The translations under genes were made by a program, and so were the position numbers. A model generated the notes under the pieces. It worked only from the letters and a program-made list of their open reading frames with translations, was not told the DNA's origin and did no database searches. From Arthrobacter cupressi (GTDB taxonomy: Bacteria > Actinomycetota > Actinomycetes > Actinomycetales > Micrococcaceae), in the NCBI RefSeq assembly GCF_900099975.1, contig NZ_FNEI01000014.1, positions 49,488 through 113,487 on the forward strand: DNA of 64,000 nucleotides, in the 5' to 3' direction. Within the stretch, counting starts at the first letter, position 1, and the number at the start of each line of letters is the position of its first letter. Shown here piece after piece: positions 8,444 through 17,530 of the stretch.

Positions 8444-9565
8444 ATGCTGAGAACCACACCGACGGCTGACGCGAAGACACGCAAGGCGTCCTGGTCAGCC
8501 TCTGCCGCCCGACGCCGCGTTCCCCTGCGCCACGCCACCGCGTCCTGGACTCCCGGGGCGGGAAGCCGGCTGGCGGCGTCCGCGGGACGCTCCCGGTTGG
8601 GGCGGCGCGGCCTGGCCATCGGGATCGACATTGGCGGCACCAAGGTGGCCGCCGGCGTCGTCGATGCCGAAGGGCGGGTCCTGGACGAACGGCGCCGGGC
8701 CACGCCCGGCAGCGATCCCCGCGCCGTCGAGCGTGTGATCGTGGACCTCGTGCGGGAACTGGGCGAAAACCACCGGATTGCCTCGATCGGCATCGGCGCG
8801 GCCGGCTGGATGGACCTCGACGGCGGCACGGTGCTGTTCAGCCCGCACCTCGCCTGGCGCAACGAACCGCTGCGGGACAACCTCCAGAAGCTGCTCCGCC
8901 GACCCGTCCTCCTGGCCAACGACGCCGACGCCGCCGCCTGGGCGGAATGGCGCTTCGGTGCGGGGCGGGGCGAGAGCCGCCTGGTGTGCATCACCCTGGG
9001 CACAGGCATCGGCGGGGCGATGGTGATGGACGGCCGCCTGGAACGCGGACGCTTCGGAGTCGCGGGGGAGTTCGGCCACCAGGTGGCCGTTCCGGGCGGC
9101 CACCGCTGTGAGTGCGGCAACCGGGGCTGCTGGGAACAGTACGCTTCGGGGAACGCCCTGGGCCGCGAAGCCAGGGAGCTCGCACGCCGGAAGTCTCCGC
9201 TGGCCTACGAACTGCTTAAGGCCAGCGGCGGGGTCGCCGATGACATCACCGGTTTGACCGTGTCGCAGTTGGCCAAGTCCGGCGATCCGGCGTCGAAGGA
9301 ACTGCTGGAGGAGGTCGGGCAGTGGCTCGGCCTTGGCCTGGCGAACCTGGCGGCGGCCCTGGATCCCGGAACGTTCGTGATCGGGGGCGGATTGTGCGAC
9401 GCCGGCGAGCTGCTGGTGGGCCCGGCGCGGCAGGCCTTCACCCGGAACCTCACCGGCCGCGGCTTCCGCCCCCCGGCGGCGATCAGGCTCGCCGAACTCG
9501 GCCCGCGGGCGGGGATGATCGGCGCGGCCGATCTCTCACGGGTCAGCGGCAGGCTACAGGGTTAG
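8444..9565 (+). CDS. glk: ROK-family glucokinase
   Basis: A 373-residue ROK-family sugar kinase, most likely phosphorylating glucose with ATP. The phosphate-binding motif GIDIGGTKVAAGVVD starts only at about residue 60; then come the catalytic NDADAA segment, the zinc-site EFGHQ and the ROK zinc motif CECGNRGCWE. The 57-residue Arg/Ala-rich N-terminal extension is unusual for ROK proteins, which normally begin a few residues before the glycine motif. The ATG at 8444 is supported by a leaderless -10 (8432-8437); an in-frame TTG at 8597 is the alternative. Substrate assignment rests on family only. Confidence 0.8.
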   Translation: MLRTTPTADAKTRKASWSASAARRRVPLRHATASWTPGAGSRLAASAGRSRLGRRGLAIGIDIGGTKVAAGVVDAEGRVLDERRRATPGSDPRAVERVIVDLVRELGENHRIASIGIGAAGWMDLDGGTVLFSPHLAWRNEPLRDNLQKLLRRPVLLANDADAAAWAEWRFGAGRGESRLVCITLGTGIGGAMVMDGRLERGRFGVAGEFGHQVAVPGGHRCECGNRGCWEQYASGNALGREARELARRKSPLAYELLKASGGVADDITGLTVSQLAKSGDPASKELLEEVGQWLGLGLANLAAALDPGTFVIGGGLCDAGELLVGPARQAFTRNLTGRGFRPPAAIRLAELGPRAGMIGAADLSRVSGRLQG

Positions 9566-9585
9566 GCGACCGGAACAGCGGGCAC

Positions 9586-10107
9586 CTAGATGCGGGCGCC
9601 GTCGTCGTGGTCGTCCTTCTCGCGGGGAAGCCGCATGATGAGGTAGACCACCGCGGCGAGGAACGCCGCCACCATCCCGAGGACAGCCGGCAGCGGTGCC
9701 GAACGCCAGAACATCGCGGTGAACAGCAGGGCCAGCGGGCCGCCCACCGCACCCACCCATGCCAGCATCAGCATCGGTTCGGTCCCGGCGAGGCTGGGCG
9801 GCTCCTCCGGAACAAAGCCCCCGTCGTCCTCGGCCGCCTCGTAGTCGCGCGGCCCGGTGCCGGGCGCGGCGTCGCCGGCGTCCGTCCCGCCGGAAAGGCC
9901 GCGGGAAAGTCCCAGCGGGTCGTAGTCGCTGAAGCTGCCCGGCAGGTAGCTTCGGCCGGCCGCATCCGGAATGTCACTGGTAGTGTCGTCGCCGGCGTCC
10001 AGGGTTTCGTCCGGCATTGCTTCGAGCCTGGCCACAAGGTCAAGCCAGACGGCGTCGTCGTCCTTGTTCGCGCTCTGGTCCGCGGAGTCGGGCCCCGGCC
10101 TGTTCAT
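9586..10107 (-). CDS. Uncharacterised membrane protein
   Basis: A 173-residue protein that I do not recognise. The first 105 residues are acidic and low-complexity (many Asp, Gly and Pro), predicted cytoplasmic; two transmembrane segments follow (about residues 109-132 and 137-158), ending in a charged KDDHDDGAR tail. It overlaps the upstream hydrolase gene by 4 bases (ATGA at 10104-10107), so the two are co-translated. Function unknown; the coupling suggests a role connected with the hydrolases. Confidence 0.7.
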   Translation of the reverse strand: MNRPGPDSADQSANKDDDAVWLDLVARLEAMPDETLDAGDDTTSDIPDAAGRSYLPGSFSDYDPLGLSRGLSGGTDAGDAAPGTGPRDYEAAEDDGGFVPEEPPSLAGTEPMLMLAWVGAVGGPLALLFTAMFWRSAPLPAVLGMVAAFLAAVVYLIMRLPREKDDHDDGARI

Positions 10108-10916
10108 TGGTGGCGTCCTTCGGGTCCGGAGTCTTCCAGCGCGGGGCGGGAATCCTCCGTGGTGAGTCCGGCTACGGTCTTTCGGATGAACTCCGCGGAG
10201 GCCTTGAAGATTCCCGGGGCGTCGTTGTCCAGCGTGGCAACGTGGTAGCTGTTTTCCAGCGCGGTCAGTTCCAGGGGAGCGGTGACGAGGCGGCGAAGTT
10301 GTCGGATGCTGGCGTCGGACATCACGTGGTCCACCGACGACCGGAACACGCGCACCGGCGCCGAAATCCGGGGCAGCAGCACCTGGGTGTCCTTGTACAA
10401 CTTCTTCAGCTCGTGCCCGGCGGCCACCGGGGTGCGCGGGTAGGCGCCTTCGTCCATGCCGGGTTTGCGGATGTCGTTGGCAATGGCGGGCGCGGTCTTC
10501 ATGACGTACTTGAGGAGGCCCACAACGGCGGAGCGGGGATCATCGATGATCAGGCCCGGGTTGACGACGATGGTCCCGGCCACCGGCCGGGTGGCGGCAA
10601 TTCGGAGTGCAAGTGTGCCGCCCATGGAGAGTCCGGCGGCGAACACGTAATCGCATTCGGCCTGCAACTCCAAGTAGGCGGAGTCCACGGCGTGGTGCCA
10701 TTCCTGCCAGCGCCGGGTAGCCATGTCCTGCCAGCTGGTGCCGTGGCCGGGAAGCAGTGGCAGCCGGACCGCGAAACCCTCCTCGGCCAGGTACCGGGCC
10801 CAGGGCCGCATGCTGTGCGGACTGCCCGTGAACCCGTGGCACATCACCACCCCGACGCTCGGGCCGGAACCGGTGAAGCTGCTCGCGAACGGCGAAAAAT
10901 CGGGGACAGTGTTCAT
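10104..10916 (-). CDS. Alpha/beta hydrolase (carboxylesterase/lipase type), copy 2
   Basis: A 270-residue serine hydrolase. It shows the oxyanion motif HGFTGSP, the nucleophile elbow GLSMGG, an acid in the RSSVDHVM segment and the catalytic histidine in SYHVATLDND, as in monoacylglycerol-lipase/Est30-like carboxylesterases. No signal peptide, so probably cytosolic. It is a clear sister of the gene immediately upstream (shared HGFTGSP, LPLLPGHGT, GLSMGG, HVATLD) and overlaps it by 4 bases. Substrate unknown; acyl esters are likely from the family and from the PlsC gene next door. Confidence 0.85.
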   Translation of the reverse strand: MNTVPDFSPFASSFTGSGPSVGVVMCHGFTGSPHSMRPWARYLAEEGFAVRLPLLPGHGTSWQDMATRRWQEWHHAVDSAYLELQAECDYVFAAGLSMGGTLALRIAATRPVAGTIVVNPGLIIDDPRSAVVGLLKYVMKTAPAIANDIRKPGMDEGAYPRTPVAAGHELKKLYKDTQVLLPRISAPVRVFRSSVDHVMSDASIRQLRRLVTAPLELTALENSYHVATLDNDAPGIFKASAEFIRKTVAGLTTEDSRPALEDSGPEGRHQ

Positions 10917-11701
10917 GATGACTCCGAGGCTACTCTGTGGGCGGCATGCCGCAGGAAAAATGCAGTGGATTCTTCGAGGATCAGCGGAGCGTCGAGGTCC
11001 AGCGTCGCGACGTGTCCGCTGTGCGGCAGGGGCACCACCCGCAGGTCCCTGCTGCCGATGCGTTTGCTGATCATCGCAAGGGAGCTGGGCGGCACCACAG
11101 CGTCCTGCGCGGACTTGAACACCAGGGCCGGTGCCGTGATCGCCGGAAGCGAGCGGGAGGCGGAGCGGAACAGTTTCTTGAGTTCATGCACGGCCGCCAG
11201 CGGGGTGCGGGAGTAATCGCCGTCGTCGGTGGGCTCCGACGTCGGGTTTTCCTCCTCGATCGGCACCGTGGTGCGCATGACATGCTTCAGCGCTCCGATG
11301 TAGCGGACCCGGCGGTCGTAGAAGCTCAGCCCGGGATTCACGACGGCGACCCCCGCCACCGGGTGCCGGGCCGCTGCCCGCAGCGCAACGGCGCCGCCCA
11401 TGGACAGTCCCGCGACGAAGCAGCGGGAGGTCCGGCCTGCCAGTTCCAGGTAGCTGTGCTCGAACGCTCCGTACCAGTCCTTCCAGGACGTCCTGGCCAG
11501 GTCCTGCCAGTGCGTTCCGTGCCCGGGAAGCAGCGGGACCGTGACCGCGAAGCCCTGGGCGGCGAGGTGTTCGGCCCACGGCATGATGCTGAGCGGGCTG
11601 CCGGTGAAACCATGGCAAAGGACGATTCCGGTGCGCGCGTTGTCTCCGTGGCCCGCGTACCCGAAGGCCCGGGGACCGCCCGGGACGCTGCTTTCCGTCA
11701 T
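10913..11701 (-). CDS. Alpha/beta hydrolase (carboxylesterase/lipase type), copy 1
   Basis: A 262-residue serine hydrolase and first gene of a three-gene overlapping minus-strand group. Motifs: HGFTGSP, LPLLPGHGTHW, nucleophile GLSMGGAVALR, acid in SAQDAVVP, and catalytic His in HSGHVATLDLD. Divergent from the PlsC acyltransferase. No classic ribosome-binding site is seen upstream of the ATG; the sequence CACGAT ends 6 bases before it, a weak leaderless candidate. The two sister hydrolases probably arose by tandem duplication and may differ in substrate. Confidence 0.85.
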   Translation of the reverse strand: MTESSVPGGPRAFGYAGHGDNARTGIVLCHGFTGSPLSIMPWAEHLAAQGFAVTVPLLPGHGTHWQDLARTSWKDWYGAFEHSYLELAGRTSRCFVAGLSMGGAVALRAAARHPVAGVAVVNPGLSFYDRRVRYIGALKHVMRTTVPIEEENPTSEPTDDGDYSRTPLAAVHELKKLFRSASRSLPAITAPALVFKSAQDAVVPPSSLAMISKRIGSRDLRVVPLPHSGHVATLDLDAPLILEESTAFFLRHAAHRVASESS

Positions 11702-11810
11702 GTGTCCATCGTGTCACTGTTCCCGGAAATTCACACAGGAGTAGGGTGGCAATTGAGCGCCGGACGGAGGCGTCCGGCCATATTTACATGCCACCCGGGG
11801 AGGAACCACG

Positions 11811-12524
11811 GTGTTCTATTGGGTCATGAAGCGGATCTTTCTTGGTCCCATCCTCAAACTGCTGTTCCGTCCATGGGTCAAGGGGCTGGACAATGTCCCG
11901 GACGAAGGCGCAGCCATCCTCGCTTCGAACCATTTGTCCTTTTCCGATTCGATCTTCCTGCCGCTGATGGTGCGCCGTCCGGTGATCTTCCTGGCGAAGG
12001 CCGAGTACTTCACCGGCACGGGCCTCAAGGGCAGGTTGACGGCGCTGTTCTTCCGGCTCACCAAGCAGTTGCCCATGGACCGCTCGGGCGGAGCGGCCTC
12101 CGAAGTGTCGCTGGGCGCTGGCAGGGACGTGCTGCTGGGCGGAGGCCTGCTGGGGATCTATCCGGAGGGAACCCGCAGCCCCGACGCGCGGCTGTACCGC
12201 GGCAAGGCGGGCGTGGCGAAACTGGCGCTGCAGACCCGCGTCCCTGTGATTCCCGTTGCCATGATCGGCACCGAGAAGGTGCAGCCCATCGGCAAAAGGG
12301 TGCCGAACATCCGGCGCATCGGCATGATCATCGGCCAGCCGCTGGATTTCAGCGAGCACTATGGCCGTGAGGAAGACCGCACCGTGCAGCGCACTGTCAC
12401 CGACCGGGTCATGTACGAGATCATGCGGCTCTCCGGGCAGGAGTACGTGGACGAGTACGCCGCCGACGTGAAGGCCCGGCTCACCGGCCACGACAGCGAC
12501 GGCGGAACGGGCGGAAAAGTATGA
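11811..12524 (+). CDS. 1-acyl-sn-glycerol-3-phosphate acyltransferase (PlsC family)
   Basis: A 237-residue membrane-associated acyltransferase that would acylate lysophosphatidate in phospholipid synthesis. The catalytic motif NHLSFSD (H-x4-D) is at about residue 45, and YPEGTRSPDARLY, the glycerol-phosphate-binding motif, lies about 80 residues later. The GTG at 11811 has GGGGAGGA 8 bases upstream, so it is preferred over the ATG at 11826. A PlsC paralogue sits in the same relative place near aroG in mycobacteria. Several paralogues usually exist, so the exact acyl acceptor is uncertain. Confidence 0.88.
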   Translation: MFYWVMKRIFLGPILKLLFRPWVKGLDNVPDEGAAILASNHLSFSDSIFLPLMVRRPVIFLAKAEYFTGTGLKGRLTALFFRLTKQLPMDRSGGAASEVSLGAGRDVLLGGGLLGIYPEGTRSPDARLYRGKAGVAKLALQTRVPVIPVAMIGTEKVQPIGKRVPNIRRIGMIIGQPLDFSEHYGREEDRTVQRTVTDRVMYEIMRLSGQEYVDEYAADVKARLTGHDSDGGTGGKV

Positions 12525-12580
12525 CGGAACCGCAGCTGCGGGTTACGGCCGCCGTGTCCCCAAAGCGGGCAGCAGCCCAC

Positions 12581-12586
12581 TAGTCT
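12581..12586 (+). promoter_or_regulatory. -10 element (TAGTCT), leaderless start of aroG
   Basis: TAGTCT ends 6 bases before the GTG at 12593; no ribosome-binding site is visible. Confidence 0.5.
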
Positions 12587-12592
12587 TGTAGG

Positions 12593-13990
12593 GTGACTGA
12601 GCTAATCCCCGCACCCTCGATGACCGGCCCCATGACCAGCACGGCGCAAAGCGGTGCCGCTGACTATCCGGGACTGGACGACTGGCGCCAACTGCCGATT
12701 TCGCAGCAGCCCACCTGGTCGGACCGGGACGTCTTCGACGCCTCCGTCAAGGAACTCTCCGTGCTGCCGCCTCTGGTGTTCGCCGGCGAAGTCGACGTCC
12801 TGCGCGAACGCCTCGCTGCCGCCGCCCAGGGCCGTGCCTTCCTGCTCCAGGGCGGCGACTGCGCCGAGACCTTCGAGGGCGCCACCGCGGACAAGATCAG
12901 CGCCCGCGTAAAGACCATCCTGCAGATGGCCGTGGTGCTCACCTACGGTGCCGCGATGCCCGTGATCAAGATGGGCCGCATGGCCGGCCAGTTCGCCAAG
13001 CCGCGCTCATCCAACGACGAAACCCGCGACGGCGTCACGCTGCCGGCATACCGCGGTGACATCGTCAACGGCTACGACTTCACGCCCGAATCCCGGGCCC
13101 ACGACGCCGGACGCATGTTGCGGGCATACCATACCTCCGCCGCCACGCTGAACCTGATCCGTGCCTTCACCCAGGGCGGTTTCGCCGACCTGCGCCTGGT
13201 CCACCAGTGGAACAAGGGCTTTACCGAGAACCCGGCCCACGCCCGGTACGAATCCCTGGCCCGGGACATCGACCGCGCCATCCGCTTCATGGACTCCTGC
13301 GGAGCCGACTTCGAAGCCCTCAAGCGCGTCGAATTCTTCGCCAGCCATGAAGCCCTGCTGCTGGACTACGAGCGCGCCCTGACCCGCATCGACTCCCGCA
13401 CCGGCCTGCCCTACGACACGTCCAGCCACTTCCTGTGGATCGGAGAGCGCACCCGCGAACTGGACCACGCCCACGTGGACTTCCTGTCCCGCGTCCGCAA
13501 CCCGATCGGCGTGAAGCTCGGCCCGGGCACCAGCGGCGACGACGCCCTGCGCCTGATCGACAAGCTGGACCCGAACCGCGAACCCGGCCGCCTGACCTTC
13601 ATCACCCGCATGGGTGCGAAGAACATCCGCGAAAAGCTGCCCGCCGTCGTCGAACGCGTCACCGCGTCCGGCGCGCAGGTGCTGTGGGTGACCGACCCCA
13701 TGCACGGCAACACCGTCACCTCACAGAACGGCTACAAGACCCGCCGCTTCGACGACGTCATCGACGAAGTGCGCGGCTTCTTCGAGGTGCACCAGGCCCT
13801 GGGCACGGTGCCGGGCGGCCTGCACATGGAGATGACCGGCGACGACGTCGCCGAGTGCCTCGGAGGGTCGGACCCGATCGACGAGGACGCCTTCGCCGAC
13901 CGCTACGAGTCCGTCTGCGATCCCCGCCTGAACCACATGCAGTCCCTCGAAGTGGCCTTCCTGGTGGCCGGGGCACTCGCAAAGCGCTAA
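12593..13990 (+). CDS. aroG: 3-deoxy-7-phosphoheptulonate synthase, class II
   Basis: A 465-residue plant-type (class II) DAHP synthase, the first enzyme of the shikimate pathway, joining phosphoenolpyruvate and erythrose 4-phosphate. Hallmarks are LLQGGDCAETF, KMGRMAGQFAKPRS, LPAYRGDIVNG, SSHFLWIGERTR, and WVTDPMHGNT. Length fits the family. The GTG at 12593 is supported by a leaderless -10; later ATGs (codons 10 and 14) are less likely. The adjacency of aroG and the pknL-type kinase is conserved in mycobacteria. Confidence 0.95.
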   Translation: MTELIPAPSMTGPMTSTAQSGAADYPGLDDWRQLPISQQPTWSDRDVFDASVKELSVLPPLVFAGEVDVLRERLAAAAQGRAFLLQGGDCAETFEGATADKISARVKTILQMAVVLTYGAAMPVIKMGRMAGQFAKPRSSNDETRDGVTLPAYRGDIVNGYDFTPESRAHDAGRMLRAYHTSAATLNLIRAFTQGGFADLRLVHQWNKGFTENPAHARYESLARDIDRAIRFMDSCGADFEALKRVEFFASHEALLLDYERALTRIDSRTGLPYDTSSHFLWIGERTRELDHAHVDFLSRVRNPIGVKLGPGTSGDDALRLIDKLDPNREPGRLTFITRMGAKNIREKLPAVVERVTASGAQVLWVTDPMHGNTVTSQNGYKTRRFDDVIDEVRGFFEVHQALGTVPGGLHMEMTGDDVAECLGGSDPIDEDAFADRYESVCDPRLNHMQSLEVAFLVAGALAKR

Positions 13991-13998
13991 ACCCGAAC

Positions 13999-14045
13999 GT
14001 ACAGTTGAGGCCCCAAAACCGCGTGTTTTGGGGCCTCAGCTGTAC
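13999..14045. terminator. Bidirectional terminator between aroG and pknL
   Basis: A 21-bp stem with one G-T pair (13999-14019 with 14025-14045) and a 5-base loop; the inner part is AAAAC/GTTTT over GGGGCC. Confidence 0.85.
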
Positions 14046-14057
14046 GCTCGCGCTGAA

Positions 14058-16133
14058 TCAGACCACGCGCAGGGTCACGGTGGACCCTTCCGGGGCCATG
14101 GTGTCCACGGGGTCCTGGCTCTGGACCAGGCCCAGGATGCCGCCGAACACGTCGAGCTCCACTTCGAAGCCGAGCTTCTTGAGCTCCCTTTCGGCCTGTT
14201 TGGCCGACTTGCCCACGAAATTCGGGACCTCGACCAGCCGTGGCCCCTTGGACAGGGTCAGGGTCACCGTGCCGCCGCGATTCAGGGTCCCGTCCGACGG
14301 CGACTGGCGGAGCACCGTGCCAGCCGGAGCCTTCTTGTCAAAGATCTCTTCGGCGGCGACTTTCGCGGTCAGCCCGGCATCGCTGATCGCCTTCACGGCC
14401 GCGGCCCTGTCCATTCCGCGTACGTCCGGAACCGGGAGCGGCTGCGGGCCCTTGGACACCACCAGGGACACGGCCGTTCCGTGCCGAACAGGGGTGTCCT
14501 TGGCCGGCGCCTGGGACAGGATGGTGCCGGCCGGTGCCTGCTCGTCGTACTTCTCCGAGACCCGGCCCAGCGTCATCTCGGCCCCTGCCAGTGCGTCCTT
14601 GGCCTGCTCCAGGCTCAGCCCGTCCAGGTTCGCCAGGGGAAACAGCTGCGGGCCCTTGGACACGAAGAGGGTGACGGGCAGGAACTTGCGGATTTCCACT
14701 CCTGCCGCGGGATCGGTGCCCACCGTGTAGCCGGCCTTCACTTCGTCGTCGAAGACGTCCTGGGGCCGGGACTGGAAGCCCGCAGTGCGGAGCAGCTGCT
14801 CGGCCTCCTGGGCCGGCCTGTTCTTCAGCGCCGGGATGGTTCCGGGTGAGCCTGGCCCCATCCCGAAGAACCAGCCGGCAGTACCGGCCAGGACGGCAAG
14901 CAGCAGGATCACCGAGGCCCAGATGACCGCGCGCCGCCGGACATTGCCCTCCCGGAGCGTCCGGGACGGGGTCGCGGCGGCCCGGGCGCGGTCCTTTTCG
15001 GCCTGGCGCGCGGCCCGCTTCTCCTCCCGCGGCGAAAGCTGCGCGGAGGACGCGTCCCGGTCGGTACCGGCGGGCAGTGGCCCCGCCGGCGGCAGCACCG
15101 ACGTCGGGAAGGCCGCAGCCGAAATCCCCTGCGCCGGCTGCGGCAGCACGGACGTGGGGTGCTGGCCGGACGAGATGATTTCGGTGTGCGCGGCATCGGC
15201 GGACCCCAGGACCGTGGTGTCCAGCGACGCCGCCTGTTCCGCCGCTGCCAGGGACGGCCGGGCCGACAGCGGCGCGTAGTCCAGTTGCTCGTCGCTGAGT
15301 GTGGTGCGGATGTGCCGCAGTTCGGAAAGGAGGGCGCCCCCGTCGACGGGCCGCTGCTCGGGATCCTTGGCCGTGCACCACTGGACGAGTTCATCGAGGT
15401 CGGACACCAGGCCGGGCGCGGCGGCCGAGGGCGCTGGTATTTCCGCGTTGACGTGCTTGTAAGCCACCTGGATGGGTACCTCGCCGGAGTACGGCTGGGT
15501 GCCGGTCAGCATCTCGTAGAGCATGACGCCGGCCGAATAAATGTCGCTGCGCGCATCGGCCGCCTCGCCCAGGACGAGCTCGGGCGCCAGATAGGCGACG
15601 GTTCCGATCAGCGAACCGGTGCTGGTGGCGGCCGTGACCGCGCGGGCCAGGCCGAAGTCGCCCACCTTGATCCGGCCGTCGTCGGCGATCAGCACGTTTT
15701 CCGGTTTCACATCCCGGTGGATGAGGCCGGCAGAGTGGGCGGCGGCGAGGCCCTCGATGACCGGATCGATCAGGGCCAGCGCAAGGCGCGGGGAGAGGCC
15801 GCCCTTTTCCTGGAGGACATCCCGGAGCGTGTGCCCCTTGATGTATTCCATGACGAGGTAGGCAATATGGCCGTCCTGGCCCTGGTCGAGCACGCCCACC
15901 ACATGGGGATGGGAGAGGCTGGCCGCGGCGCGTGCTTCCCGGCGCAGACGTTCCAGGAAGCTGGCGTCGTTCGCCAAGTGCGGGTGGAGGACCTTCAGGG
16001 CGACATCGCGGTCGAGCCGCTCGTCGGTGGCCAGGTAGACGGTGGACATCCCGCCGCCGGCGAGCCGGGTACGCACGAGGTACCGTTGGTCCACGAGGGA
16101 CCCGAGAAGGTGGTCCGAGACTTGTTCCTGCAC
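14058..16133 (-). CDS. pknL: Ser/Thr protein kinase with four PASTA domains (PknL position)
   Basis: A 691-residue membrane kinase. The kinase domain (about 18-280) has the glycine loop LAGGGMSTVYLA, Lys47, HRDVKPEN with Asp141, DFG at 159-161 and GTVAYLAPE. A linker leads to one transmembrane segment (about 397-420), then four extracellular PASTA repeats (about 427-496, 497-564, 565-632, 633-691), each ending in a V-S-K-G-P type motif except the last. PASTA repeats bind muropeptide or lipid II, so it should sense cell wall state. TAGGAT (16140-16145, minus strand) ends 6 bases before the GTG, suggesting a leaderless mRNA. Context (aroG, Rv2175c homologue) fits PknL; the mycobacterial protein lacks PASTA repeats, the corynebacterial one has them. 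Confidence 0.92.
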   Translation of the reverse strand: MQEQVSDHLLGSLVDQRYLVRTRLAGGGMSTVYLATDERLDRDVALKVLHPHLANDASFLERLRREARAAASLSHPHVVGVLDQGQDGHIAYLVMEYIKGHTLRDVLQEKGGLSPRLALALIDPVIEGLAAAHSAGLIHRDVKPENVLIADDGRIKVGDFGLARAVTAATSTGSLIGTVAYLAPELVLGEAADARSDIYSAGVMLYEMLTGTQPYSGEVPIQVAYKHVNAEIPAPSAAAPGLVSDLDELVQWCTAKDPEQRPVDGGALLSELRHIRTTLSDEQLDYAPLSARPSLAAAEQAASLDTTVLGSADAAHTEIISSGQHPTSVLPQPAQGISAAAFPTSVLPPAGPLPAGTDRDASSAQLSPREEKRAARQAEKDRARAAATPSRTLREGNVRRRAVIWASVILLLAVLAGTAGWFFGMGPGSPGTIPALKNRPAQEAEQLLRTAGFQSRPQDVFDDEVKAGYTVGTDPAAGVEIRKFLPVTLFVSKGPQLFPLANLDGLSLEQAKDALAGAEMTLGRVSEKYDEQAPAGTILSQAPAKDTPVRHGTAVSLVVSKGPQPLPVPDVRGMDRAAAVKAISDAGLTAKVAAEEIFDKKAPAGTVLRQSPSDGTLNRGGTVTLTLSKGPRLVEVPNFVGKSAKQAERELKKLGFEVELDVFGGILGLVQSQDPVDTMAPEGSTVTLRVV

Positions 16134-16139
16134 CCTACG

Positions 16140-16145
16140 ATCCTA
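16140..16145 (-). promoter_or_regulatory. -10 element (TAGGAT), leaderless start of pknL
   Basis: On the minus strand TAGGAT ends 6 bases before the GTG at 16133. Confidence 0.5.
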
Positions 16146-16213
16146 AGTGAGCATAGACAACGGGCCCGAATCGTCCGTGCGATCCGGGCCCGTGGCGAAC
16201 TGTGCCAGGCGTC

Positions 16214-17530
16214 TTAGAACTGCTTCATCAAGGCCTTGACCGAGGCCACGTACTGCTTCGTATCCGCGTACATTCCGTGCTTGCTGACGGAGTACTGGCC
16301 CTGGTAGTAGCCTGCGATCGCCAGGTCAACGGTCTTGCTGGTGCTGACGAGTGCACGGATGATCGCTACGCCGGCGGTGGCGTTGTCGTACGGGTCCAGC
16401 AGGTTGAGCTTGCGGCCCACGAGGTCCGAGGCCCATTCACCCGAAGTCGGGATGACCTGCATGGTGCCGATGGCGTTGGCGGGGGAGACGGCGCGCTGGT
16501 TGAAGCCGGATTCCTGGTACGCGAACGCCAGCGCCAGCGAGGGGTTGACGCCCATGCGCCGCGCGGTGTCCGCCACGATGGCTTTCATCTGCTCACGGGT
16601 CGGAACCGGCGATGCTTCCAGGATGGCCTTGTTCTTGTTCGCCGAACTGACGACCGCGGCCGGGTACGTGTAGCCCAGGAAGGAGCTGGGGACCAGCTGC
16701 TTGGGGCTCGAGGCCGCCTGGATCGCGGATCCGCCGGGAATGGCCAGCTTCTGCCCGGGGTAGATGATGGTGGTGGCCTTGAGCCGGTTGGCCGACAGCA
16801 GCGCCGACAGGGAGACCTTGTGCCGGTAAGCGATCCCGCCGAGGGTGTCCCCGGCCTTGATCGTGTAGGAACCCGGCGAGGCCGCCTTCGCCGGGGCGGC
16901 GGGTGCGGCCTTGGCCGGGGCGGCCGCGGCTGCGGTGCCGCCGAGCTTGATCTTCTGGCCCGGGTAGATGATGGAGTTCGCGTTCAGGCCGTTCCAGCTG
17001 AAGACCTTGGACAGGCCCACCCCGTGACGGGCTGCGATGCCGCTGAGGGTGTCGCCCGGCTTCACGGTGTACGTGCGGCTGGGCGCGGCGGCCGATGCTG
17101 CAGGACGCGGTGCCGGAGCGGCCGGAGCAGCGCCGGTCAGCTTGATGCGCTGGCCCGGGTAGATGATCGAGGTGGCTGAAAGGCGGTTCAGCTTCAGCAC
17201 GGCGTTGGTTCCGAGCCCGTGGCGTGCCGCGATGCCGCTGATGGTGTCGCCCGGCTTCACCGTGTAGCCCGAGGGAACCGAACGGAGGGCCGCCGGGAGG
17301 GTGGCGGCGACGGACGACGCCGGGATCACGCCGCCGGACGCCTGGGCCGCCTGCGCCTTGATTGCGGCGGCGAGCGTGGCGGGGATGCGTTGCGGCTGGG
17401 CAGCGGGCGCGGCGGCAGCCGCGGGCTGTGCCAGGGCCAGCGAGGAGAGCACGACGGCGGGCAACGCTGCTGTAGTGGCCGCAAGCACGGGCATGCTTGT
17501 TGTCTTCTTGGACGAGCGTGGGGTCGTCAT
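16214..17530 (-). CDS. Secreted LysM-repeat lytic transglycosylase
   Basis: A 438-residue exported peptidoglycan hydrolase. A signal peptide covers residues 1 to about 40 (Lys-rich start, hydrophobic core, AQPAAAA). Three LysM repeats (about 89-131, 154-196, 222-264) share the YTVKPGDTxSGIA and SIIYPGQxIKL motifs and bind glycan; Ala/Pro linkers separate them. The C-terminal SLT domain (about 310-430) has catalytic Glu340 in AYQESGFNQ and AIGTMQVIP. It cleaves glycan strands during growth or division. Lying beside a PASTA kinase gene, it could share its signalling, which is inference. The ATG follows a GAGG-containing stretch. Confidence 0.9.
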   Translation of the reverse strand: MTTPRSSKKTTSMPVLAATTAALPAVVLSSLALAQPAAAAAPAAQPQRIPATLAAAIKAQAAQASGGVIPASSVAATLPAALRSVPSGYTVKPGDTISGIAARHGLGTNAVLKLNRLSATSIIYPGQRIKLTGAAPAAPAPRPAASAAAPSRTYTVKPGDTLSGIAARHGVGLSKVFSWNGLNANSIIYPGQKIKLGGTAAAAAPAKAAPAAPAKAASPGSYTIKAGDTLGGIAYRHKVSLSALLSANRLKATTIIYPGQKLAIPGGSAIQAASSPKQLVPSSFLGYTYPAAVVSSANKNKAILEASPVPTREQMKAIVADTARRMGVNPSLALAFAYQESGFNQRAVSPANAIGTMQVIPTSGEWASDLVGRKLNLLDPYDNATAGVAIIRALVSTSKTVDLAIAGYYQGQYSVSKHGMYADTKQYVASVKALMKQF

